Below are positions 1-6,594 of a DNA stretch of 6,705 bases, piece after piece. The stretch is from Endomicrobiia bacterium (GTDB lineage: Bacteria > Elusimicrobiota > Endomicrobiia > Endomicrobiales > Endomicrobiaceae). Position 1 is the first letter of the stretch. The number at the start of each line of letters is the position of its first letter. Both the position numbers and the translations under genes were made by a program. A model generated the notes under the pieces. It searched no databases, was not told where the DNA came from, and saw only the letters and a program-made list of their open reading frames with translations. The stretch is taken from contig BNVT01000068.1 in the NCBI GenBank assembly GCA_025998295.1, forward strand, positions 1-6,705, given 5' to 3'.

Positions 1-1
1 G

Positions 2-61
2 CTTGCTTCGCGGGGCAATAGTTTAACAATTAAGACATGGCATTTACCATTTAGCGTGTAG
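2..61 (+). CDS. Possible C-terminal end of an upstream gene (partial, unidentified)
   Basis: From position 2 one plus-strand frame is open to a TAG at 59-61 and reads LASRGNSLTIKTWHLPFSV. The other two plus frames stop sooner, at 19-21 and 24-26. The peptide looks protein-like but I do not recognise a family, and 19 residues are too few to judge. It may be the tail of a gene beginning left of the window. The 8-base inverted repeat GCTTGCTT (1-8) / AAGCAAGC (63-70) brackets it, so the same bases could instead belong to a structured RNA or terminator cut by the window edge. The following 100 bases before dcd show no further gene. They do contain a small 6 bp inverted repeat (TGTTGT 110-115 / ACAACA 127-132). 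Confidence 0.25.
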   Translation, partial: LASRGNSLTIKTWHLPFSV

Positions 62-170
62 TAAGCAAGCCTGTCCAAGAAATTCACGTAAAGCCCGATT
101 TTATGAAATTGTTGTGGTGAGATTTTACAACAGTTTGAAAACCGTAGGTTTGAAAAAGAGGTCCAATTAA

Positions 171-177
171 GAGGTGA
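171..177 (+). promoter_or_regulatory. Ribosome binding site of dcd
   Basis: GAGGTGA at 171-177 lies four bases before the ATG at 182. It fixes that ATG as the start. The resulting N-terminus (MVKNDKWIKKM) also matches where the family normally begins. I could not pick out a convincing -35/-10 pair upstream. Confidence 0.7.
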
Positions 178-181
178 TACA

Positions 182-733
182 ATGGTAAAAAATGACAAAT
201 GGATAAAAAAAATGTCGCTTGAGCATAAGATGATAGAGCCGTTTAAAGCAGGTCAGGTAAGAGAAGGGAGAATTTCTTACGGAACGTCTTCTTATGGGTA
301 CGACATGCGTCTTTCGAATAAATTTATGGTTATGAAAAGGGACGCTGGCGCTCTTGATCCTAAACAATCGCAGGAAGAATTATTTGAACCTGTAACCGTT
401 AAACACTACATAGAAATCACTCCAAATTCCATAATTTTAGGAAAAACAATAGAGTATTTTAAAATACCAAGAGATATTATAACTATTGCGTTTGGTAAAT
501 CTACATACGCAAGATGCGGTATTTTTGTAAATATTACTCCTTTCGAACCAGAATGGGAGGGTTTTGTAACGCTTTCGATAGCAAATACAACATCTCTACC
601 TGTAAAGGTTTATGCAAACGAAGGCATAGCTCAGGTTTTATTTTTAGGCACAAGCGACATTTGCGAAGTTTCTTATGCAGACAGAAAAGGAAAATATCAG
701 GCGCAAAAAACTATAACTTCAGCAAAAACTTGA
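182..733 (+). CDS. dcd: dCTP deaminase family protein with catalytic Glu replaced by Ser
   Basis: Dcd deaminates dCTP to dUTP in the cytosol, feeding dUMP and dTMP synthesis. It is a homotrimer with the dUTPase fold. At 183 residues the protein is full length. It carries the hallmarks of the Bordetella/Helicobacter/Chlamydia branch: KWIKKM near residue 6, ISYGTSSYGYDMR at 31-43, EYFKIPRD at 91-98, GKSTYARCG at 105-113 (phosphate-binding Ser107 and Arg111), TPFEPEWEG at 119-127, NTTSLPVKVYANEGIAQ at 135-151 and GKYQ at 170-173. The oddity is at residue 132. Homologues have T-[IL]-E-[IF] seven residues after the Trp/Phe of EPEWEG, and that Glu (E138 in E. coli) activates the attacking water. 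Here the codon is TCG (575-577), giving TLSIANTT. The frame is otherwise intact. The family call is secure; deaminase activity is doubtful. The Shine-Dalgarno sequence at 171-177 supports the start. No co-directional neighbour follows. Confidence 0.93.
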   Translation: MVKNDKWIKKMSLEHKMIEPFKAGQVREGRISYGTSSYGYDMRLSNKFMVMKRDAGALDPKQSQEELFEPVTVKHYIEITPNSIILGKTIEYFKIPRDIITIAFGKSTYARCGIFVNITPFEPEWEGFVTLSIANTTSLPVKVYANEGIAQVLFLGTSDICEVSYADRKGKYQAQKTITSAKT

Positions 734-953
734 TACGATGGCGTGTCTCTAAAAGCTCTAACAAATTACTGTCGCTAGTCTTTAGTTTTGGTACGCGATG
801 TTTTTACAGTGAGATACCTTAAACGAGGTTAGCACGGTAAATACAGAAATCTCTAAAAACCATGCACAACTTTATATCCTTTGTAGCGCAACTCAAAGCG
901 ACGATTTGAAAGCGATTTGACTATGTATATTGCATAGAAATTTATGCTGTTAC
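734..953. other. Gene-free spacer between dcd and the groEL terminator
   Basis: I find no supported gene on either strand in these roughly 220 bases. The only local structure is a short imperfect tandem repeat at 895-920, where AAAGCGACGATTTGA is followed by AAAGCGATTTGA. A weak 5 bp inverted repeat (CTATG/CATAG) lies close by, around 921-937. A plus-strand frame overlapping the end of dcd (514-822) is a shadow. Confidence 0.5.
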
Positions 954-992
954 AAAAGAAGCCTCCGCAATTTTCATACGGAAGCTTCCTTT
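954..992 (-). terminator. Rho-independent terminator of groS-groL, possibly bidirectional
   Basis: GAAGCCTCCG at 958-967 pairs with CGGAAGCTTC at 979-988, nine of ten pairs, around an 11-base loop. On the minus strand the stem is followed by a T-rich run (TTTTG, positions 957-953). That puts it about 30 bases after the groEL stop codon. On the plus strand the stem is followed by CTTTT, so it may also end transcripts coming from dcd. This suits the convergent arrangement of dcd and groEL. Confidence 0.8.
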
Positions 993-1015
993 TACTTACA
1001 CTCACTTATATTTTA

Positions 1016-2656
<1,641 letters not shown>

Positions 2657-2675
2657 TTATCTCTATGATGTTTAA

Positions 2676-2960
2676 TTATTCAATTATTCCCAAAATGTCA
2701 TCTTGTGACATTATAAGATATTCTACCTCGTTAAATTTAACCTCAGATCCAGAATATTTCCCGAAAAGTACTTTATCGCCTTTCTTTACATCTAAAGCCA
2801 CTATTTTACCGTCTTCAGTTTTTTTGCCTGTTCCTACTGCAATAACTTCGCCTTCTTGAGGCTTTTCTTTTGCGGTATCAGGAATAATAATACCTCCTTT
2901 TTTTACTTCTTTGGTTTCTGTAGGCTTAACCAAAACTTTTTCACCCAATGGTCTAATCAT
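2676..2960 (-). CDS. groS: Co-chaperonin GroES (Hsp10/Cpn10)
   Basis: GroES is the seven-subunit lid that caps the GroEL cavity. The 94-residue length is typical. It opens [13 protein letters not shown], then has the mobile loop that contacts GroEL (about residues 17-33, [18 protein letters not shown]). The core [11 protein letters not shown] and the closing [20 protein letters not shown] region follow. A strong Shine-Dalgarno, AAGGAGG on the minus strand at 2968-2974, sits seven bases before the ATG. It is the first gene of the groS-groL operon. Its leader carries the imperfect CIRCE operator (3008-3034) and a good vegetative promoter (3034-3062), which points to HrcA-type heat-shock control. 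Nothing in the reading frame is unusual. Confidence 0.99.
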   Translation of the reverse strand: MIRPLGEKVLVKPTETKEVKKGGIIIPDTAKEKPQEGEVIAVGTGKKTEDGKIVALDVKKGDKVLFGKYSGSEVKFNEVEYLIMSQDDILGIIE

Positions 2961-3007
2961 TTTACTCCCTCCTTGTCCTTTTATTAGTTTTCAAGCAATT
3001 TTATTTT

Positions 3008-3034
3008 AGCACTGTCACCTAGCGACTGCTTATT
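3008..3034 (-). promoter_or_regulatory. Imperfect CIRCE operator (HrcA binding site) of groS-groL
   Basis: The plus strand reads TTAGCACTG, nine bases, then GACTGCTTA. The consensus CIRCE element is TTAGCACTC-N9-GAGTGCTAA. The left arm matches at eight of nine positions and the right arm at seven of nine, with the exact nine-base spacer. The element overlaps the -10 box and the expected transcription start, and lies in the leader upstream of the groES Shine-Dalgarno. This is the usual place for HrcA repression. HrcA itself is not encoded in the window, so its presence in the genome is inferred. Confidence 0.85.
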
Positions 3035-3062
3035 GTATAATAACAAACAACTTTTGTCAATA
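3034..3062 (-). promoter_or_regulatory. Vegetative (sigma-70 type) promoter of groS-groL
   Basis: On the minus strand a perfect -35 box TTGACA (plus-strand 3057-3062) is separated by exactly 17 bases from the -10 box TACAAT (3034-3039), which matches five of six. Transcription should begin near 3027, inside the CIRCE element. The upstream edge of the -35 box is only five bases from the end of inverted-repeat element copy C (3068-3246), so any upstream promoter contact would fall in that element. Confidence 0.85.
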
Positions 3063-3067
3063 ACTTG

Positions 3068-3246
3068 TAGAATCTCGTAACATATTGGACTTTTGCAAAC
3101 AAAGACAAACGGATTAGAACAACTACAGGCTTTTAATAAACGGCATATTTTTACACAAGATCATCTTTTTGTAGTTTTGATATCTTTGCTATAAACCTAA
3201 TTCTAACGCGACAAAAACAGTCCAATATATGTTTTTAGATTTTACA
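3068..3246 (-). mobile_element. MITE-like inverted-repeat element, copy C (diverged, complete)
   Basis: The reverse complement of this stretch aligns along its whole length with copy A at 6064-6248, roughly four bases in five identical by eye. The conserved blocks include CTGTTTTTGTCGCGTT, AAAAATATGCCGTTTATTAA and CTTTGTTTG. The two ends are imperfect inverted repeats of about 25 bases. One end reads TGTAGAATCT, three bases, then AACATAT and TGGACT. The other reads TGTAAAATCT, three bases, then AACATATATTGGACT. Five-base flanks TAACT (3063-3067) and TAACC (3247-3251) could be a target duplication with one mismatch. There is no coding capacity. The size, terminal repeats and multiple copies fit a non-autonomous element. 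It could alternatively be a dispersed structured repeat of another kind. Confidence 0.75.
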
Positions 3247-3438
3247 TAACCACTACATTGCAAAATAATTATTTGGGTTTGTATAAAAACCCATGATTTT
3301 TGCAGATTTTCGCATTTACCATATACTGATCTTGTTTCTAGATATCTTGCCCGTAAAAAATAACATCAGGTGCCAAAAACACAAAGGCACGATAACAGCG
3401 GTTTTATTTGATAAAAGTTTTTAGAGAGGTTCTACTTG
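3247..3438. other. Gene-free spacer downstream of the antiporter gene
   Basis: No gene is supported here. With copy C and the groES leader it completes a 478-base gene-free interval between the antiporter and groES. It holds two small hairpins. TGGGTTT (3274-3280) / AAACCCA (3287-3293) is followed on the plus strand by TGATTTTT. GTGCC (3370-3374) / GGCAC (3386-3390) is described separately. Confidence 0.5.
3354..3390 (-). terminator. Weak candidate terminator of the antiporter gene
   Basis: On the minus strand GTGCC and GGCAC (plus positions 3390-3386 and 3374-3370) form a five-base-pair stem with an 11-base loop. A run of six T (3360-3355) follows about nine bases after the stem. It lies about 50 bases past the antiporter stop codon, the right place for a terminator. 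The stem is short and the T run is offset, so confidence is low. The hairpin at 3274-3293 is the alternative. Confidence 0.35.
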
Positions 3439-5223
3439 TTAGTTGTTATTAGGCTCTTCATCTGCAGATTGAGTGACAATTTCTGATGCCGTGGCAACAC
3501 TTTGCTGTTCCAAATCATCAAGCAGCAAAGCAGTTAATCCTTTTGCGACTTCTTCTTCTTCAAAAGCAATTCCTGATATACCGGCTTGTTTTAAATTCTC
3601 TTTGTGATCAAGGAATCTCGCTCTTACAAGTATTCTTGTTTTTGGATTTAAAGTAGATGCGAGAGAAGCCGTTTCCATCGTTATTGCTAAAGAAGGGATT
3701 GTGATAATTAAATAATCAGCATATTTAATGCTTGCTGCAAGTAAAATCTCTTTCTTTGTCGAGTATCCGTAGATTGCAATTTGTTCCTGCGCGTTTAAGC
3801 TGTTAACGGTATCAATATTTATTTCAATAATAACAGGTTTTATACCTTGTTCTGTTAATGCTTTTGTAACTTGCTTGCCTGTAGGTCCGTAACCTACAAC
3901 TATAGCTATTTTTTGAGCAAGACGTTTGTCTATATGAAGCAAATCTTTAGTGATCTGTTTATTTTTGTTACCTTTGTTTCCTCTTCTATCAGCAGCAAAA
4001 TTTAAAATTTGCCACAGCTTTTTTTCAGAACGCAAAAATTTTTCCATAGAAGAGACTTTTTTAAATATTGACGGGTTAAAAGTTATCGATACTATAGCGC
4101 ATACTACTATTGCGTTGTAAACAATATCCCCAGTAAGCCCTAATCGTTTTGCTTCTTGAGCTAATATGAATGAGAATTCTCCAACCTGTGCAAGTCCGGC
4201 TGAAACTGTAAGAGCCGTTCTTGTTGAATACCCCAAAACAGAAACTGCAAGCATCGCGGTTAATGGTTTAATTAATAAAACAACACCTAAACATGCACAA
4301 ATAAGCAGAGGATTATTAACTACAAATTTTAAATCAAAAAGCATTCCCACGGCAAGAAAGAATAATACAGCAAAAGCATCTCTAAGCGGAAGAATATCGG
4401 CAGCTGCCTGGTGGCTTAGTTTGCTTTTTCCTACAACCATACCGCCTAAAAATGCGCCTAAAGCAAAAGATGTCTTAAATACTGCAGCGGCAATAATTGC
4501 TGTTACAAAAGCTATAACCAAAACTGTGAGTGTAAAAAGTTCTTGAGAGCGTGTTTTTACAATTTTTAATAACAACCACGGAACAAAACGTCCTCCGATT
4601 TTCATAACAAGGATCCACAATAGTACAATGTGAACTAAGGCAAATCCTATTGCTTTCAGTATTTCAATGCTTCCTGCTGAAACGCTTGAATTTGATAATA
4701 TTACTGAGAGACTTGGAAGAACAACGAGTATCAATACCGTTAGAATATCTTCTACAACAAGCCATCCTATTGCTACATGTCCGTGTATGTTGTTTATAGT
4801 ATCATTATCTTCTAAAACTCTTAGAAGTACTACTGTGCTTGCCACAGAAAGACCTAAGCCGAGTATAAGTGCAGATTTTAAATCAAGCCCCAACGCTGTG
4901 CCTAATAATGTGCCAAAAGTAGTTGCTATTGCACTTTGTATAATTGCCCCAGGAATAGCAACGCCTTTAACTGCCACAAGATCGTCTATTTTAAAATGTA
5001 GCCCGACTCCGAACATTAAAAGAATAACACCAGCCTCAGAAAGCTGATGTGCCAGACCATAGTCTACTGTAAATACGGAAACTGGAGATGACTGTCCTAT
5101 CAAAAATCCTGCAAAAAGATATCCTACTATAGAAGAAAGACCAAGCTTTTGTGTTATAAAACCAAACGTTAGTGCGAGGGTAAAACCTATCCCCATAATT
5201 GCGAGTAATTGGTATTCGTGCAT
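3439..5223 (-). CDS. CPA2 family cation:proton antiporter with NAD-binding TrkA-N (RCK) domain, YbaL/KefB-like
   Basis: This is an inner-membrane monovalent cation:proton antiporter (CPA2). Such proteins exchange K+ or Na+ for H+ and serve pH and ion homeostasis. The first ~385 residues are a Na_H_exchanger domain with roughly 12-13 hydrophobic segments. They include GYLFAGFLIGQ (34-44), EAGVILLMFGVGLHF (63-77), LSVASTVVLLRVLED (125-139) and WLVVEDI (154-160), whose acidic Glu158-Asp159 pair sits where the ion-binding Asp lies in this family. AGLAQVGEFSFILAQ (342-356) follows. A basic linker (about 395-435) leads to a cytosolic TrkA-N domain with GYGPTG (444-449) as the dinucleotide-binding glycine loop and an acidic IE after the second strand (466-467). 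The usual GDA motif after the third strand reads GYS (486-488). E. coli YbaL is the closest pattern I can recall. AGGTGG (minus strand, 5230-5235) lies six bases before the ATG. It appears monocistronic. The exact ion cannot be told from sequence. Confidence 0.93.
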   Translation of the reverse strand: MHEYQLLAIMGIGFTLALTFGFITQKLGLSSIVGYLFAGFLIGQSSPVSVFTVDYGLAHQLSEAGVILLMFGVGLHFKIDDLVAVKGVAIPGAIIQSAIATTFGTLLGTALGLDLKSALILGLGLSVASTVVLLRVLEDNDTINNIHGHVAIGWLVVEDILTVLILVVLPSLSVILSNSSVSAGSIEILKAIGFALVHIVLLWILVMKIGGRFVPWLLLKIVKTRSQELFTLTVLVIAFVTAIIAAAVFKTSFALGAFLGGMVVGKSKLSHQAAADILPLRDAFAVLFFLAVGMLFDLKFVVNNPLLICACLGVVLLIKPLTAMLAVSVLGYSTRTALTVSAGLAQVGEFSFILAQEAKRLGLTGDIVYNAIVVCAIVSITFNPSIFKKVSSMEKFLRSEKKLWQILNFAADRRGNKGNKNKQITKDLLHIDKRLAQKIAIVVGYGPTGKQVTKALTEQGIKPVIIEINIDTVNSLNAQEQIAIYGYSTKKEILLAASIKYADYLIITIPSLAITMETASLASTLNPKTRILVRARFLDHKENLKQAGISGIAFEEEEVAKGLTALLLDDLEQQSVATASEIVTQSADEEPNNN

Positions 5224-5235
5224 TAATAACCACCT

Positions 5236-5567
5236 AAGATCTATAATCTATAACTTATGGCATTATAACTTACAGCTGCAAACTTTATTATTAGTACTTA
5301 CTTACACTGCTTAGATTTTGGAGGAAATTTAGCAGTTTTGCAAGAAGCAATATTTTGAAAATATTTACAAAATAAAAACGGACTACATTCATCAAATCCC
5401 CAACATGCCTTCCTGTCGGTTATTTGTTACTAACTTTATGTATCTAACACCGCTACTATTAATTTGCTATTTTGTCACGTTTGAATAATATGGATAAAGT
5501 AGATGCACAGTTTTTGACAGTTCAAGCAGTCCTATCTAGATTATTTGACGGTCAAATTTTTCACTAG
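5236..5567. other. Gene-free spacer between the antiporter and tRNA-Ser
   Basis: No gene is convincing in these roughly 330 bases. Part must serve as the antiporter leader. A TATAAT box on the minus strand (plus 5262-5267) is a fair -10 candidate, but nothing at 16-18 bases upstream resembles a -35 box. Two near-perfect palindromes stand out: AATATTTT-g-AAAATATT (5349-5365) and ATTTGAC-g-GTCAAAT (5543-5557). The second sits inside flanking TCTAG (5535-5539) / CTAGA (5564-5568). A 25-codon frame from ATG 5491 to a TAG near 5566 (MDKVDAQFLTV...) has no Shine-Dalgarno and is not called. Confidence 0.5.
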
Positions 5568-5575
5568 AAAAAAAA
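5568..5575 (-). terminator. T-tract downstream of tRNA-Ser, probable transcript end
   Basis: On the minus strand eight consecutive T (plus-strand A at 5568-5575) begin seven bases after the tRNA 3' end. The acceptor and T arms of the tRNA precede it and a palindrome (5543-5557) follows. There is no separate classical stem before the T run, so the mechanism is uncertain. Confidence 0.4.
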
Positions 5576-5582
5576 CGACATG

Positions 5583-5674
5583 CGGAGGGGGAGAGATTCG
5601 AACTCTCGGTACGGACTTTCATCCGTACACCGGTTTAGCAAACCAGCGCACTAGACCAACTATGCGACCCCTCC
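5583..5674 (-). tRNA. tRNA-Ser, anticodon GCU (reads AGU/AGC)
   Basis: The minus strand folds as a class II tRNA of 92 bases. Acceptor GGAGGGG (5674-5668) pairs perfectly with CCCCTCC (5590-5584), followed by discriminator G at 5583, the normal base for serine tRNAs. The D stem CGCA/TGCG encloses a loop with TTGGT. The anticodon stem CTGGT/ACCGG holds the loop TTGCTAA with anticodon GCT. A long variable arm has a seven-pair stem, GTACGGA/TCCGTAC. The T arm is GAGAG-TTCGAAT-CTCTC. The genome-encoded 3' end is GCATG, so CCA is not encoded and must be added. It is a single-gene unit with its own promoter (5695-5724). Confidence 0.97.
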
Positions 5675-5694
5675 AAATTAATTTACGACTGTTG

Positions 5695-5724
5695 ATTATA
5701 CTAAAATATTATTATTCCTTGCAA
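5695..5724 (-). promoter_or_regulatory. Promoter of tRNA-Ser
   Basis: On the minus strand TTGCAA (5719-5724, four of six matches to the -35 consensus) is followed after 18 bases by a perfect TATAAT (5695-5700). The start would fall near 5688, leaving about 14 bases of leader before the tRNA 5' end at 5674. Confidence 0.7.
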
Positions 5725-5825
5725 TAAAGTAAAATCTCTCGGGAATAGAATTAATAAAATAAAATGATGAAATTAACGGTTGTAAGACGGCGGTTTGCCT
5801 AAGGAAAACAATTTTGATAACATAC

Positions 5826-5990
5826 ATGCAAGCGGTAATGTATGAAATAGTATTAACGATAGTAACAGTTTCTGTCGTTATGACAACGTCTGAAGTTTTT
5901 GTGATTCAATGGTTAGAGAAGCTTTTTGAGGGAATAATTGAATTTTCAAATGTGCAGTTGTGTCTTGTCAAGTTTTTGTTTGGCAGTTGA
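5826..5990 (+). CDS. Possible small hypothetical protein or gene remnant
   Basis: This 54-codon frame runs from ATG 5826 to TGA 5988-5990 and stays open upstream to about 5764. It starts MQAVMYEIVL and continues TIVTVSVVM, a short hydrophobic segment that could span a membrane. A more polar stretch around FVIQWLEKLFEG follows. Codon choice looks plausible, but no Shine-Dalgarno lies at the right distance; AAGGAA at 5799-5804 is too far. I recognise no family. Two inverted repeats overlap its start (5821-5844 and 5854-5880). It lies in a gene-poor interval (5725-6063) that otherwise shows nothing, directly left of element copy A. It may be a decayed gene end or chance. Confidence 0.22.
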   Translation: MQAVMYEIVLTIVTVSVVMTTSEVFVIQWLEKLFEGIIEFSNVQLCLVKFLFGS

Positions 5991-6063
5991 CCTTTTTCCA
6001 AACTGTTTGTAAGTAGAAGAGAAATGGAAATAAAAGCAAAGAAATAAAAATACATTTGACCTT

Positions 6064-6248
6064 TGTAAAATCTAAAACATATACTGGGCTGTTTTTGTCG
6101 CGTTGGAATTTGAGGTTTGCAGCAAAGATACAGCAAACTGCAAAAAGATGGTTTTGTATATAAAAATATGCCGTTTATTAAAAGCTCATCGTCGTTTTAG
6201 TTCGTTCGCCTTTGTTTGACAAAAGTCCAAATAACATTAGATCTCTTC
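6064..6248 (+). mobile_element. MITE-like inverted-repeat element, copy A
   Basis: The left end TGTAAAATCTAAAACATA (6064-6081) begins the element. The match to copy B runs without mismatch for 106 bases (6069-6174 against 6600-6705). The rest is known only by comparison with copy C and extends to about 6230. From there an imperfect inverted copy of the left terminus (AGTCCA ... TTAGAT) ends near 6248. Inside, TTTGCAG (6116-6122) pairs with CTGCAAA (6138-6144), forming a small hairpin largely kept in copy C. There is no coding capacity. The right boundary is uncertain by a few bases, and no clear target duplication is seen. Confidence 0.75.
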
Positions 6249-6332
6249 CCAAACATGTATACAAATAACAGCACAAGCATAGAAACTTGTTAAGAATTAT
6301 GCATCTGAGGAGTCAGGGAAGGTTAAATTAAA

Positions 6333-6358
6333 AGCTTGTGCAATCTAATAAACATTAG
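6333..6358 (+). repeat. Possible degenerate terminus of the same element family
   Basis: AGCTTGTGCAATCTAATAAA (6333-6352), followed by CATTAG, resembles the start of copy B with its flank, AGCTTGTAGAATCTAAAACA (6591-6610). The resemblance ends after about 25 bases. It could be a leftover element end, or chance in AT-rich DNA. Confidence 0.3.
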
Positions 6359-6385
6359 CAGTAAACCTGAGATGCGAGGGAACCA

Positions 6386-6570
6386 TTATTTGTGGTTAGA
6401 CCTCTTTTCCAAATCTGCATCTTCAAAACCACACATTTCGGCTATTAAATCAAATCTCGAAATCCAAAGTGCTTTCTTCTATTTCTATATCTTTCGAATA
6501 TTATTTCAAACCACTCGCAAAACGTTTGTGCTAGCTTGTTCTCATAACCGCTATCTATATTATCTATCAT
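6386..6570 (-). pseudogene. C-terminal remnant of an IS5-like DDE transposase, frameshifted
   Basis: On the minus strand, from 6570 down, the frame reads MIDNIDSGYENKLAQ, then FCEWFEIIFERYRNRRKHFGF, with a stop at 6447-6445. A shift of frame after HFGFR restores FDLIAEMCGFEDADLEKR and ends at TAA 6388-6386. IS5-family transposases of the DDE_4 (DDE_Tnp_4) type end with a segment like RYRNRR-[RK]-RFGLRFNLIAGIYNFEL, which this follows closely once the two-base insertion is allowed for. The insertion looks like a doubled GA in CGAGATTT. The DDE catalytic core is absent; upstream of 6570 the frame is stopped and copy B begins at 6595. This is therefore a dead fragment. GAGGAGTCAGGGAAGG at 6308-6323 is a possible leftover end of the insertion sequence, but I cannot confirm it without the other end. 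Confidence 0.7.
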
Positions 6571-6594
6571 TTATATACAGATCTGTAAAGAGCT

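Noticed and set aside
1..181. Known small RNA (tmRNA, SRP RNA, RNase P or 6S) upstream of dcd
   Set aside because: I saw none of the diagnostic conserved segments of these RNAs; only short inverted repeats are present.
514..822. 102-codon plus-strand frame overlapping dcd
   Set aside because: It is a shifted-frame shadow of dcd with a Cys/Arg/Phe-rich, low-plausibility product.
3765..3784. GDA to GYS change in the antiporter TrkA-N domain as a loss of function
   Set aside because: This motif already varies in YbaL-type proteins, and the glycine loop GYGPTG and the rest of the domain are intact.
4166..5047. Two 126-codon plus-strand frames opposite the antiporter gene
   Set aside because: They are mirror frames of a well-supported membrane protein gene. 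Their compositions (Thr, Ala, Ser rich) reflect antisense reading of hydrophobic codons.
5545..5727. 60-codon plus-strand frame containing GGGEIRTLGTDFHPYTG
   Set aside because: It is the antisense translation of tRNA-Ser, a common false protein prediction.
5906..6136. 76-codon minus-strand frame
   Set aside because: It runs across the left boundary of element copy A, is rich in Cys/Phe/Asn without a recognisable pattern, and has no Shine-Dalgarno sequence.
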